DNA of 64,000 nt from Streptomyces canus (GCF_001514145.1 NZ_KQ948676.1:7222-71221), one strand, 5' to 3'; shown: positions 43,512 to 53,212, counted from the stretch's first letter. Made by a program: numbers and translations. Notes: generated by a model not told the origin, from the sequence alone.

Positions 43512-44558
43512 GTGCATGTGTCTCCGCGACTGTTCAACGACGACGATGTTCGCGCCCAGCTCAATGCCGGGACTGCTGTCCGGGCCGTACGGACGGCAGT
43601 CCTGGCCCGCTATGAAGGCAGCATGCAGGCGCCGCCGCGTGTGGGCGCCGATCTCGGTGACGGGCACCTCGTCTTCACTGCCGGGCATCTGCGCGAGCAA
43701 GAGGTGTTCGGCTTCCGGGCGTACGACACCCTTGTCGGTGGAGAGCAACTGGTGGCTGTTTGGAGTGCCCGGGATGGCGAGCTGTTGGCACTCGTGCATG
43801 GTGCGGAGCTTGGCGCACGGCGAACCGGTGCCATTGGCGCTGTCGCCGTGGATGTGGCCGCCAGACCTGACCCTGTCCGGGTGGGCATCGTGGGTGCGGG
43901 TACACAGGCCTGGATGCAGCTTTGGGCCATGCGCGCGGTACGAGAAGTCGAGGAGGTCGTGGTCGCGGCTCGTCGACCCGAACGTGCCGAAGCCTTCGCC
44001 CACCGGGCCACCAACGAGCTGGGGGTCAAGACGCGCGCGACAGAATCAGTCGAGGACGCTGTACGCGATCGGGATGTGGTGATCGTGGCCACGAACAGCG
44101 CGGTTCCGGTCATGGACGCTGACTGGATCGCCCCGGGAACGCATGTGACCACTCTCGGTCCCAAGACTGCCTCTCGGCATGAAGTACCCGCCGCTCTGGC
44201 CCATCGTGCCTCAGCAGTCCTCACCGACTCCCTGGCACAAGCAGCCAGTTACCCCGAACCGCACGTCTTTGCCACCGACTCCATGGTTGACCTCGGTGCC
44301 GTCCTGGCCGGGACGGTGACTGCCCGCACCGACCCCGATCAGATCACGGTCTTCTGCTCGGTCGGTCTGGCTGGCACAGAAGTTGCCCTCGCTGCCGTAC
44401 TGATCACGGCCGGGCAGGCCGACCGCCCCGGCACGGGGGCGAGTTCGTCTTCGGACAGCCCGACACCTGGGGCACCCCGGACACCGAGACCGTCACCGAC
44501 ACCCGCCTCTACGGCACCGCCAGAGCCCGCTCCTGGGACCGGCTGCACCCCAAACTGA
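43512..44558 (+). CDS. Ornithine cyclodeaminase/mu-crystallin family protein with foreign C-terminal tail
   Basis: 348 aa from a GTG behind GGAAAGG. RLFNDDDVRAQL opens the domain, GFRAYDTLVGGEQLVAVWSA and ALVHGAELGARRTGAIGAVA form the substrate region, VRVGIVGAGTQAWMQLWAMR is the NAD-binding glycine motif (GxGxQ), and VVVAARRPERAEAFAHRA and VTTLGPKTASRHEVPAALA follow. The family also includes ketimine reductases and alanine dehydrogenases. Family similarity runs to about LAAVLITAGQAD. From about 44420 the frame continues into transposase-derived DNA, adding roughly 45 Ser/Pro-rich residues. Activity of the fusion is uncertain. Confidence 0.8.
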   Translation: MHVSPRLFNDDDVRAQLNAGTAVRAVRTAVLARYEGSMQAPPRVGADLGDGHLVFTAGHLREQEVFGFRAYDTLVGGEQLVAVWSARDGELLALVHGAELGARRTGAIGAVAVDVAARPDPVRVGIVGAGTQAWMQLWAMRAVREVEEVVVAARRPERAEAFAHRATNELGVKTRATESVEDAVRDRDVVIVATNSAVPVMDADWIAPGTHVTTLGPKTASRHEVPAALAHRASAVLTDSLAQAASYPEPHVFATDSMVDLGAVLAGTVTARTDPDQITVFCSVGLAGTEVALAAVLITAGQADRPGTGASSSSDSPTPGAPRTPRPSPTPASTAPPEPAPGTGCTPN

Positions 44559-44760
44559 CCCACCGCTCCTCCTGGGCAACCACCCCGACACCCTCCCCAT
44601 CCTCGAAGGGACGGTGATCCGCTGGACATCGACCACCTGCCCAGTGGAGCAACACCCAAGCTGGTCTGGCTGTGGTAGTCAGGCACAGACACCACTCCGG
44701 CAGACGCCGACCGTCTCTGGCAGGCATACCTGCGACGCTTCGACATCGGGCACACCTTCC
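44420..44760 (+). pseudogene. Fragment of a streptomycete DDE transposase (NF041680-like)
   Basis: In a frame different from the preceding gene the DNA encodes HGGEFVFGQPDTWGTPDTET, VTDTRLYGTARARSWDRLHP, then after a slip LEGTVIRLDIDHLPSGATPK, VWLW with a stop, and ADRLWQAYLRRFDIGHTFR. I recall these blocks from a common unnamed streptomycete transposase family. Both ends and several frames are lost. Confidence 0.6.
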
Positions 44761-44925
44761 GCTCGGCCAGAACCGCGCCGACCAGGCGGATCAGAGCCGT
44801 TCGGTCGGGGAAGATGCCGACCACGTCGGTACGACGGCGGAACTCCTTGTTCAGCCGCTCCTGCGGATTGTTCGACCAGATCTGCCGCCAGATCTCGCGC
44901 GGGAACGCGTGAACGCCAGAAGATC
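44757..44925 (-). pseudogene. IS256-family C-terminal fragment
   Basis: The minus strand reads REIWRQIWSNNPQERLNKEF, then RRRTDVVGIFPDRTALIRLV and GAVLAE, the conserved end of IS256-type transposases including the final catalytic Glu of NPQERLNKE. It abuts the preceding transposase fragment and the amidohydrolase relic. Confidence 0.75.
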
Positions 44926-44956
44926 GTGCTGCGCAGCGGGTCCGCTCCCCGTTTCC

Positions 44957-44991
44957 GGCGGCTGGCGGCTGGCGGCTGGCGGCTGGCGGCT
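44957..44991. repeat. Five tandem copies of GGCGGCT
   Basis: The heptamer GGCGGCT is repeated five times without interruption (35 bases). It falls beyond the natural end of the amidohydrolase relic, at the junction with the IS256 fragment. Confidence 0.9.
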
Positions 44992-44994
44992 GGA

Positions 44995-45745
44995 CAAGCG
45001 GTTCAGCTTCTGCCGGCGCGGCGGCTGGCTAGTCGGGAACAGGTCCCAGCCCCGATGGCCGAGTTGGTCGGCCTCGCCGTCGACCAGTACGCGGGAGTCA
45101 CGGAGCGCCCGGATATTGGTCGCCGACGTCTCGTCCGTGTTGCACCGCGCGCCGCTGTCGGAGCCATAGATCAGGTGGTCACGCGGGACCATGGCGAGTG
45201 CCGGTGCGAGACTGGCGTCGGCTCCCGCGTTTCCGGTGTCCAGGTACAGCCTGGCCAGATGCTCGCGAATCTCGTCCCGGGTGATGTTCTGAGCGTTGGG
45301 CACCCAGGGCTCCGCTCCCCGCTGCTCCAGCCGTCCGGACATCGCGGGCAGCGCTCCACCGGCGTGGGCGAGGATCACGGTCAGGTCCGGGTAGCGGCGG
45401 AACACCCCGGCGTAGAGCATGTCGACAACGCTCCGGGCGGTCTCGAACGCCCCGTCGCTCAAGGGGGCGGGGAGGCCGAGTTGCGGCGACGCGATCGCAT
45501 TCGGGTGGACGAAGGCAACCGCACGGCGGCGGTTCAGCTCGGCCCACACCGGTTCCAGCCGCTCGTCGCCGGGGAACACAGTACCGGGCGCTCACCGCGT
45601 ATCCGTCGGCGTGCAGGTCCGATTGGGCCCGTTCGATCTCGGCCAGCCCCGGGTCGCGAAGCAGCTCGTCGAGCTGGGCGCGTACCCACTCCTCGTGGTA
45701 CCGGGCGGGCGGGGCCTCGGCGAGCTGTCCGGTCGACGAAGTCAT
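44995..45745 (-). pseudogene. Amidohydrolase-family (decarboxylase-like) pseudogene
   Basis: The second frame carries RRAVAFVHPNAIASPQLGLP, DLTVILAHAGGALPAMSGRL, YLDTGNAGADASLAPALAMV and HLIYGSDSGARCN, the second half of an amidohydrolase-2 TIM barrel with its metal-site His and Asp. The first frame, from ATG 45745, gives LAEIERAQSDLHADGYAVSA, which fits the segment just before, and a frameshift near 45585 separates them. The N-terminal metal-binding HxH and about 100 residues are deleted. Inactive. The family includes 6-methylsalicylate decarboxylase-like enzymes. Confidence 0.72.
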
Positions 45746-45941
45746 GACACCTCCGGTCGTTCGGAAATGCGGAGGTGAGGCCCGGGTCTCCGCAACAGCC
45801 GGGCTCATGTGAGTCCGTACGAGCCGTTTCTCCTGCATCCGGTCCGGACGCCTGAGCGGTCCTGCCGTGGAACAGTGGAAGACAGGAGACACGGGGCAGT
45901 GTGGCGCCGACGGAGATGCAGGCCGGGCGAAGGAGGACGCG

Positions 45942-46832
45942 ATGAGTCACCCTGTGCTGGCGGGTATCGACGGGTCGGAACGCAGCTCGGCGGCGGCCGA
46001 CTGGGCGGCGCGGGAAGCCGCGCTGCGCGACGTTCCGCTGCGTCTGTTCCACGCCTCTCCATCGCTTCCAGGGGCGACCGTGCCGGGCCTGGCCCTGGAC
46101 AGGCTGCATCACATGGGGACGCGATTGCTCCAGCGGGTGGCCGCCGCCGTCGGCGACCTCTACCCGGACGTCGAGGTGCAGGCCGAGCAGGCCGATGACG
46201 CCCCGGCCGAGGCTCTCCTCGCCGCGGCCCGCGATGCCGGGCTGCTCGTCGTCGGCACCCGGGGGACGGGCGGTTTCGACGGTCTCGCGGTCGGCTCGGT
46301 GGCCCTGCGGGTGGCAGCGGCAGCCCTGTGCCCTGTCGTGTTGGTCCCTCATCGGCCCAGCCCCTTCGGAGAGGGGGTGCAGCACGCGGCACGCGACGCC
46401 GCCCAGGTCGTGGTGGGGTTCGACGCACATCACCCGGTGAGTGAGACGGCGGACTTCGCGTTCTCAGCTGCTGAGGCACGCGGAGCACTCCTGCGGGTGG
46501 TACAGGCATGGGCGTTTCCCGCCGAGGCCGTCTCCCCGCGGACGCTGGTGGTGACCGAGGAGGACCGCGCCACCTGGGAGGATCAGGAGGTCTTGCAGCT
46601 CTCCGACACGCTTCGCGCGTGGCAGGAGAAGTACCCCCGTGTGACGGCCCGCACCGATGTCGCGCTGCTCCATCCCGCGGAAGCGCTCTTGAACGCGTCG
46701 AGGGCTGCGGACCTGCTCGTCGTAGGACGCCGCACCGACCCGCAGGCGACCGAAGGCCGACTGGGTCCGATCACGCACGCCGTACTGCACCACGCCCGCT
46801 GCCCGGTGGCGGTCGTACCGTACGCCGGATGA
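45942..46832 (+). CDS. Universal stress protein with two Usp domains
   Basis: 296 aa with AGGAGG well placed before the ATG. Domain 1 (about 1-140) starts PVLAGIDGSERSSAAADWAA and has the ATP-binding GTRGTGGFDGLAVGSVALRV ending CPVVLVPH. Domain 2 (about 150-296) has VVVGFDAHHPVSETADFAFS and VVGRRTDPQATEGRLGPITH ending CPVAVVPYAG. The second G-x2-G-x9-G(S/T) motif is degenerate, so perhaps only domain 1 binds nucleotide. It converges with the phosphofructokinase gene, and streptomycete Usp genes often neighbour redox- or hypoxia-responsive genes. Confidence 0.9.
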   Translation: MSHPVLAGIDGSERSSAAADWAAREAALRDVPLRLFHASPSLPGATVPGLALDRLHHMGTRLLQRVAAAVGDLYPDVEVQAEQADDAPAEALLAAARDAGLLVVGTRGTGGFDGLAVGSVALRVAAAALCPVVLVPHRPSPFGEGVQHAARDAAQVVVGFDAHHPVSETADFAFSAAEARGALLRVVQAWAFPAEAVSPRTLVVTEEDRATWEDQEVLQLSDTLRAWQEKYPRVTARTDVALLHPAEALLNASRAADLLVVGRRTDPQATEGRLGPITHAVLHHARCPVAVVPYAG

Positions 46833-46909
46833 CGGCCGACGCGAACCCCGGGGCGAAACGCCGGCCAGGTCCTGTGGCGGATCGGTGATCCGGTGAGCGC
46901 CGGGGCCGG

Positions 46910-47935
46910 TCAGCCGAAGAACACCTCGAACTCGTCGTACAGCGACGGATCGACCAGCTTGTTCTTCGCTGTGGCATCGGCGAGAGGGAACCGGACGATC
47001 CGGGTGCCCTGCAGGGCGACCATGACGCCGAAGTCACCGTCCTTGACCGCGTCGATGGCGTGCAGCCCGAAGCGGGTGGCCAGCCAGCGGTCGAAGGCGC
47101 TCGGGGTGCCGCCGCGCTGGATGTGACCCAGCACCGTGGTGCGGGCGTCCTTGCCGGTGCGTTCCGAGATCTCCTGCGCCAGCCATTCGCCGATGCCCGA
47201 CAGCCGCACATGGCCGAACTCGTCCAGCGACCGGTCCTTGAGAATCATCTGTCCCTCCTTGGGGACGGCTCCTTCGGCCACGACGACGATCGGCGCGTAG
47301 TTGATCTTGAACCGGCTCATCACCTGCTCACAGATCTGATCGATGTCGAACGGGCGCTCCGGGATGAGGATCACGTTGGCGCCCCCCGCAATGCCGGCGT
47401 GCAGGGCGATCCACCCGGAATGCCGCCCCATCACCTCCACCACCAGGGTGCGCATGTGTGACTCGGCAGTGGTGTGGAGACGGTCGATGGCCTCCGTCGC
47501 GATACCGACGGCTGTGTCGAAGCCGAAGGTGTAGTCGGTGCCGGAGACGTCGTTGTCGATGGTTTTCGGTACGCCGACCAGCCGGATCCCCTGCCCACTC
47601 AGCTCGGTGGCCACGCCGAGCGTGTCCTCGCCGCCGATCACGACGAGTGCGTCCACGTCGTGTGTGGCAAGGGTGTCCTGCACGCGTTGCAGCCCGTCCT
47701 CATGCTTGAACGGGTTGGTGCGGGAGGAGCCGAGGATGGTCCCGCCGCGGGGGAGAATCCCCCGCACGCTGGAGATGTCCAGCGGCATGACGTCACCTTG
47801 GAGCAAACCGAGCCACCCGTCCCGGACGCCGACGAAGTCGACGGCGTATTCCTGGACGCCTTTGCGGACGACACTGCGGATCACGGCGTTGAGGCCCGGG
47901 CAGTCACCGCCACCGGTCAGGACTCCGACCTTCAT
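46910..47935 (-). CDS. pfkA: 6-phosphofructokinase
   Basis: 341 aa. MKVGVLTGGGDCPGLNAVIR is the N-terminal nucleotide loop, GGEDT lies at residues 101-105, PKTIDND at 123-129 holds the catalytic Asp, VEVMGRHSGWIALHAGIAGG and VLGHIQRGGTPSAFDRWLAT are the fructose-6-phosphate binding blocks. The GGEDT sequence is the actinomycete variant of the GGDGS/T loop, and both ATP- and PPi-dependent enzymes occur in this group, so the donor is not certain from sequence. It catalyses the committed step of glycolysis. The frame looks intact with start ATG at 47935. Confidence 0.93.
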   Translation of the reverse strand: MKVGVLTGGGDCPGLNAVIRSVVRKGVQEYAVDFVGVRDGWLGLLQGDVMPLDISSVRGILPRGGTILGSSRTNPFKHEDGLQRVQDTLATHDVDALVVIGGEDTLGVATELSGQGIRLVGVPKTIDNDVSGTDYTFGFDTAVGIATEAIDRLHTTAESHMRTLVVEVMGRHSGWIALHAGIAGGANVILIPERPFDIDQICEQVMSRFKINYAPIVVVAEGAVPKEGQMILKDRSLDEFGHVRLSGIGEWLAQEISERTGKDARTTVLGHIQRGGTPSAFDRWLATRFGLHAIDAVKDGDFGVMVALQGTRIVRFPLADATAKNKLVDPSLYDEFEVFFG

Positions 47936-48409
47936 GGGCTTTCTCCCATCCGCTGGTCACCCCGCTCGACTGGTCGTGGCCTTCTCGGCAATCGAGAACA
48001 GCCGTCGGGGCAACATGGACCGCCTCCTTCCAGCCTCCCTCCGTTCGATCCGCAGTGGCCACTCGACGGGCGCCGGGTCCGGGTGACTCGCTCATGGGGC
48101 TTCTGTCCAGCCTTGGCATCGGCCTCGGGTCCGATGGACAGGTGTCGACTCCCTTGGTGTGCTGTCCGGACAGGTTGGTGACGCGGCTTGCGGCCACCCG
48201 GCCACGTAGATGGGCCGACCGGCCCCGCCAGCAGGGTCGGGGCAGAGCCGAGGAGCGCGGTGTCATGGTCCGTTACGTGTACGACTCCACGCGGGCCGAC
48301 CGTGACCGGGAGCGGTTCCGGAGTTCCCGATTCCAACGTCTCTCCCGTCCACCGAATTCGCTCGGGCCTGTCGGCCCTCATCGACGGCCCGGACGGGTCA
48401 TGCGGTCCC
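47936..48409. other. Divergent promoter region between pfkA and the STAS gene
   Basis: About 470 bases. It must carry both promoters. A short frame around 48265 (MVRYVYDSTRADRDRERFR) has a possible start but no further support. No strong hairpin or repeat found. Confidence 0.45.
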
Positions 48410-48793
48410 ATGTCCAAAACGCACGCCAGGTTCGCGTTCTCCCACACGATGCGCAACGTCGACGGCACGGACGTCGTCGAGCTGCGCGGCGAGATGGACA
48501 TCCGTACGGCGCCCTCCATCACGGCACTCCTCGACGCCCTGACGGCCGGTCCACCCCCTGATCTGGTCCTGGACCTGCGCTCCACGTCCTTCATCGACTG
48601 CACTGGGCTGGGCCGGCTATGCCGGGCGCGCAACCGTGCCCTTGCACGGCACGGCCGGTTCAGGCTGGTCAGCACCAGTCCGCACTTCCTGCGGATTCTG
48701 CGCTGCGTGCACCTGGCCGGCGTCATCGAGGTGTACCCAGGCCTGTCCGCGGCTCTGGTTCAGAAGACGGTCAGTCCCGCCACCCGGAACTGA
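48410..48793 (+). CDS. STAS-domain anti-sigma factor antagonist
   Basis: 127 aa. VVELRGEMDIRTAPSITALL is the first STAS strand and helix, and PPDLVLDLRSTSFIDCTGLG contains the phosphorylation site region, where the usual DSSG is DCTG, leaving Thr as acceptor. RARNRALARHGRFRLVSTSP and VIEVYPGLSAALVQKTV complete the fold. Such proteins release a sigma factor by binding an HATPase-type anti-sigma kinase, and none is encoded adjacent. The frame is open upstream, and ATG 48410 is the start best matching the domain. Confidence 0.82.
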   Translation: MSKTHARFAFSHTMRNVDGTDVVELRGEMDIRTAPSITALLDALTAGPPPDLVLDLRSTSFIDCTGLGRLCRARNRALARHGRFRLVSTSPHFLRILRCVHLAGVIEVYPGLSAALVQKTVSPATRN

Positions 48794-49083
48794 TCCTCAG
48801 CACGTCCGGTGCGGAGCAGCGTTGTCCCGCAGCGGGAACGGGGTGCCCAGTACGGCGTACACGGCGGCGGTTAAGGCGGTTGCAGCAGGGACTCGCCGCC
48901 GACGGCCGACCGGAAGGTGCGATTTCTCGGCGCCGTTGCCCATCTCCGCGCAGCCGTGCGGACGTGTAGGCCGACAGGCCCTCGTGCGGTCCCACACTGC
49001 CCTCGCGGCACCGGGCGGAAGCAGTCAGGCTGGTCATGAGCACACTCGGCGACTCCTGCGCCGGGGCGAAGGAGTTGATCACC
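48794..49083. other. Intergenic, no gene seen
   Basis: About 290 bases between the STAS and DUF4389 genes. No ORF or site could be supported beyond a GCGAAGGAG ribosome-binding site next to the following start. Confidence 0.5.
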
Positions 49084-49749
49084 ATGACGAACCTGGTGGA
49101 GTTTCCGGACCGCCCGGTCCGGGTGAACGCGCGTATCGACTCGCCACTGTCGCGATGGCTGTGGCTCGTGAAGTGGATCCTCGCCATTCCGCATTACGTG
49201 GTGCTGTTCTTCCTCTGGATCGCCTTCACCGTGGTGACCGTGATCGCGTTCTTCGCCATCCTGTTCACCGAGCGCTATCCCCGCTCCCTGTTCGACTTCA
49301 ACCTGGGAGTTCTTCGCTGGAGTTGGAGGGTCTCGTACTACTCGTACGACGCCCTGGGCACCGACCGGTACCCGCCGTTCAGCTTGGGCGAGGAGCCGGA
49401 CTATCCGGCCCGGCTGGACATCGACTACCCGGAGCGGCTCTCCCGCGGCCTGGTGCTGGTGAAGTGGTGGCTCCTGGCCATCCCGCATTACATGGTCATC
49501 GGCTTCTTCCTCGGCGGCGCCCACGTCGGCTGGTGGTCCGGCGGCCTGATCGCCCTGCTAACGGTTATCGCAGCCGTGATCCTGGCCTTCACCGAGAAGT
49601 ATCCGAAGGATTTGTTCGACCTGATCATCGGCCTCAACCGGTGGGTCCTGCGAGTCACCGCCTACGCCGCTCTGATGACGGACAAGTACCCACCCTTCCG
49701 CCTGGACCAGGGTGGGTCGGAGACGGCCGTTCCCGAAGAAGGGGCGTGA
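49084..49749 (+). CDS. DUF4389 membrane protein
   Basis: 221 aa. Two homologous halves each begin with a polar arm and then membrane helices: WLVKWILAIPHYVVLFFLWI plus FTVVTVIAFFAILFTERYPR, and LVKWWLLAIPHYMVIGFFLG plus IALLTVIAAVILAFTEKYPK. The repeated KWxLAIPHY and FTExYPxxLFD motifs define DUF4389. DKYPPFRLDQGG closes the second half. Its function is unknown, and it is a common actinomycete integral membrane protein. GAAGGAG lies before the ATG. It appears monocistronic. Confidence 0.88.
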   Translation: MTNLVEFPDRPVRVNARIDSPLSRWLWLVKWILAIPHYVVLFFLWIAFTVVTVIAFFAILFTERYPRSLFDFNLGVLRWSWRVSYYSYDALGTDRYPPFSLGEEPDYPARLDIDYPERLSRGLVLVKWWLLAIPHYMVIGFFLGGAHVGWWSGGLIALLTVIAAVILAFTEKYPKDLFDLIIGLNRWVLRVTAYAALMTDKYPPFRLDQGGSETAVPEEGA

Positions 49750-50113
49750 GCGGCGTCGGTGGCGGCATTCCGATCGACGGTCCTGGCCGGTACCCATGAG
49801 TCCGAGGCACCGGGCAAGGACAAGTCGCTCGGCACCAGGAGCGGGAGCCGGCTGTCCTTTCACCTCCCGGGCGACTCCCTCACGAGTGCGCTGCCGATTC
49901 CCGCGGCCCACGCCTCGATCTGATTGAAGTCGCGGAAGTCTCCGCCTGCCCGGAGGAGACGATCTTCCGGGCGATGAACCCCTCGGCACCCTCTTCGACG
50001 CAGCCTCCGAATGTGACGTGGTCCCGGGCATCAAGCCGGATCATGATCCGGCTTGATGCCCGGGAACGGGCGGAATGTCGTGTCACCGCCTGTCGAGGAC
50101 GTGGAGGCCTGTC
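49750..50113. other. Intergenic region holding a 42-bp palindrome
   Basis: About 360 bases without a supported gene. The perfect palindrome at 50023-50064 is its only notable structure. Confidence 0.5.
50023..50064. repeat. 42-bp perfect uninterrupted palindrome
   Basis: The 21 bases from 50023 (CCCGGGCATCAAGCCGGATC, then A) are followed at once by their exact reverse complement, with no loop. It may act as a terminator for the DUF4389 transcript, or be a protein-binding or cruciform site. Confidence 0.85.
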
Positions 50114-51348
50114 GTGCCCCGCCTGATGCCGGACACCAGACCGCAGCGCGTCCTCGCGGCCTCGAACTTCGTCCATACCGTCGGAAGCGGCCTCTACCTC
50201 ACCGCCGGAGTGCTGTATTTCACCGAGGCGGTTCACTGCCGGCAGGCCAGGTGGGGCTCGGGCTCGGCATCGCCGGTCTTCTCGCACTGGCCGTGGGCGT
50301 CGCGGTCGGCCATCTGGCCGACCGGCACGGAGCACGAGGTATCTACGCGGCCACCCTGGTGGTCCAGGCGCTGGCCACGGCCGGCTTCGTCCTGGCGGAC
50401 AGCTTCTGGCTGTTCGTCCTCGCCGTCTGCGCCGCCGCCGCGGCGAAGGCGGCCGAAATCGCCGCCCGTTCCCCGCTCATCAGGCACTACGGCGGCGACC
50501 GGCCGCAGGAGTTCCGGGCCTACCTGCGTGCAGTGACCAACGTCGGCATCTCCCTCGGTGCCGTGCTGGCAGGCTGGGTCGTCCAGGTGGGCACGCTCAC
50601 CGCCTATCAGCTCATGGTCATCGGCAACGCGATCGCCTTCGTGGTCTCCGCGGTGATCCTGGTCCTCCTGCCGCCCGTCGCGGCCGTCCCCGCTACCGGC
50701 GGTCCTCGCTGGATCGCCCTGCGGGACCGTCCCTACCTGCTGCTGACCGCGCTCGACGGCATCATGGCCATCCGGTTCAAGGTGCTCACCGTGGCCATCC
50801 CCCTCTGGATCGTCGACGCCACCACTGCCCCGCACTGGCTCATCTCGGCCACCATGCTCACCGGCACGCTCATCATCGTCGCCTTCCAGGTCCGGGCCAG
50901 CCGCAACGTCGATTCCCCCGCCGCCGGCGCACGCGCCTACCGCCGGGCAGGCGTGGCCTTCCTGATCGCCTGCTCTCTGATCTCGCTGTCCGCGGGCGTA
51001 CCGGCGTGGGCCGCCGCAGCCCTGCTCATCGCCGCGGTGGTGATCCACACGATCGGCGAACTATGGCACTCCGCCGCGGGCTTCGAAGTCTCCTTGGCCC
51101 TCGCCCCGCCGCACGCCACCGGCCAGTACCTGGGCGTGTTCGGCCTCGGCGCCGGCCTCGCCGAAGCATTCGGGCCAGGGCTGCTCATCGCACTCTGCAT
51201 CACCTGGGGCCGTCCGGGGTGGTATGTCGCGGGAGCCATGTTCGCGCTGACGGGCTTGGCAGCACCACCCGCTGTCCGCTGGGCACAACGCCAGCAGCAC
51301 GCCCTGCAGGCGCAGCTCATTCCAGCGGAAAAAGCTTCAACCGCCTGA
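50114..51348 (+). pseudogene. MFS transporter with one early frameshift
   Basis: From a GTG at 50114 the first frame encodes LMPDTRPQRVLAASNFVHTV and YLTAGVLYFTEAVH. Near 50240 the match continues in the next frame with GQVGLGLGIAGLLALAVGVA, the motif-A-like GHLADRHGARGIYAATLVVQ, and many further membrane segments to the end (GAGLAEAFGPGLLIALCITW). A single-base indel thus separates the first helix from the other eleven. It is either a genuine recent loss or a sequencing error. The substrate is unknown. Confidence 0.78.
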
Positions 51349-51537
51349 TCGAGCCGAGGCGGCAGCCCAACCCCCGTTCCAACGGAGCCAACCCGCACTG
51401 CGGAGCCACCTCACGGCGCCCGATCTTCCGAATCATCCGCGAACTGAGGCCAGTTGGAGTCGCCTCTATCGAGGGAGCCGATGGAAGCCGCCCCAGCCAG
51501 TCTGCGCTTTGGGCCATCCGGCCCTGGAATCTGCCTC

Positions 51538-52368
51538 CTATCGCTTCGACGTTGCGCCTACAGCGGCGATGAGAGCTGCGACGGCGGAGACAAGTGCAAG
51601 CAGGGTGAACAGATGGGGGTATCCGCCGAGAGGCGGCGCCAGTGCGGCGCCGGCAAAAGGGGCCAGCGCTGAGGCGGCGGTCGCAGGTGCGGCGAGGAGT
51701 CCGGAGAGGTGGCCGTAGTACGTGATGCCCCATCGATCGGTGATGGCTGTGGCCTGTAGCAGGGTGAGGTTGCCGCGAACAGTTCCGGCAGCGACGGCGA
51801 GGGCGGCCAGCAGGGCGTACGGGCCGGGAACGAGCGCGAGTGCGGCGGTCGTGATGCCGCCGAGCGCGATGAGTGTGGTCGTACGGGCGGTTACTCCGGT
51901 GCCTCGGGCGAGGGTGGCGTACAAGGTGCGGCCGAGGGTCTGTCCGGCGCCGCCGAGGCCCAGGGCCCAGGCGGCCTCGGCGGTGGTGAAGCCGCGTTCG
52001 AGCAGGAGCGGGACCAGGGCGATGACGACCGCGTACACGCTGAATGCGGAGAGTGTCAGGGCGCAGGCCAGCATCAGGAACGGTCGGCTGCGTCCGATCC
52101 CGCCTGCTCCGCCACCGGCATGAGGAAGCGTGGCAGGTGCGGCAGGCCAGGGCCCTGTGAGAGCGAGGGCGTGAGCGGGGATGGTGACGACGGCGAGGAC
52201 CAGGGCGAGGACGGCGTATGTCGCCCGCCAGCTCAGGTGGTCGGCAAGGGCCGCGGTGGCGGGGGCGAAGACGGTGGAGGCCAGGCCCCCCGCCAGGGTG
52301 ACGATGGTCAGTGCGCGGACGTGGTTGGGGGCGTACCAGCGGGTTCCCGCCCGCACCCGCCCGGTCAC
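51538..52368 (-). pseudogene. MFS transporter, N-terminally truncated by an IS630-type insertion
   Basis: The frame begins inside the protein: RWYAPNHVRALTIVTLAGGL and FAPATAALADHLSWRATYAV are around helix 4-5, followed by FLMLACALTLSAFSVYAVVI, LVPLLLERGFTTAEAAWALG and the remaining C-terminal helices. The first three helices and motif A are absent because IS630 DNA starts at about 52370. A GTG at 52368 opens the remaining frame, but a functional carrier is unlikely. Confidence 0.75.
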
Positions 52369-52370
52369 CC

Positions 52371-52856
52371 GACGGACACCGGATCAAAGCCGAGCTCGAC
52401 TACAGCCGCGGACCCGAGAAAACCTGGGTCTACGGGGCCTTACGCGTCCGGGACAGCCAGCAGATCACCATGACCGCTTCCTCCCGTAACAGCGTCTTCT
52501 ACCAGCGGTTTCTACAACAGGTCGAGGACGCCAATCCGACCGGGGAGATCTGGATCGTCACCGACAACCTGTCCAGCCACAACAGCTTGTCCACCCGGAC
52601 CTGGCTCGATGAACATCCCCGCATCCACCACGCTTTCATCCCCGTCGGCGCGTGCTGGCTCAACCTCCAGGAAGGCTGGTGGCGCATCTTCCGCAAGGCC
52701 GCCCTCGCCGGTCGGTCATTCGCCAACCCCGACGACACCGCCCAGGCCACGACCCTCGCAACCGACCAACTCAACTCTCGCGCACGCCCCTGGGCTTGGG
52801 GCCGAACCGCACCACCAACCCGCTCTCTACGACGCCGATATGTGTACCTCCTTTGA
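52371..52856 (+). pseudogene. IS630-family transposase, C-terminal two thirds
   Basis: The frame reads KTWVYGALRVRDSQQITMTA, EIWIVTDNLSSHNSLSTRTW with the second catalytic Asp, and PVGACWLNLQEGWWRIFRKA with the catalytic Glu, ending at LRRRYVYLL. The N-terminal helix-turn-helix and first Asp are missing at the junction with the MFS gene. The fragment is thus a leftover that disrupted the transporter. Confidence 0.8.
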
Positions 52857-53212
52857 GGAATCCAGCACTAGGCCCGCCGCTCCACGGGACTCGACCTGTT
52901 GGCCAAGGCCCGCCTCCACCCGATCGAGTCAGAAGCCGACGACATCGCCCTGCCCACCAGAGCCTCTAACGAGATCACCGAGTGGCCGCCGATACACCAC
53001 TCCCGCGGACGTGACCGACCTGGGCGCAACTATCCCCACGACCAGCCACCCAGCATCCCATCCTGCTGACACCCAAACCTGCATCAGACCCCCCTGTCCT
53101 TTTGAAATGCGAGCTTGCAGAAACGTGTAGGTCACATCAATAATCCACGGGCCGTAATCGATCACTGGGAGGCTTCCCCGGTCTTCATTCCAGACCGAAT
53201 GGGAGCCCAGTC
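52857..53212. other. Spacer before the amine oxidase gene
   Basis: About 350 bases. The forward frame holds LDLLAKARLHPIESEADDIA then LPTRASNEITEWPPI, which looks protein-like but has no recognised family and no start. It probably also carries the promoter of the oxidase gene. Confidence 0.35.

Noticed and set aside
44957..44991. GGCGGCT array as a CRISPR-like repeat
   Set aside because: There are no spacers, since the units are directly tandem.
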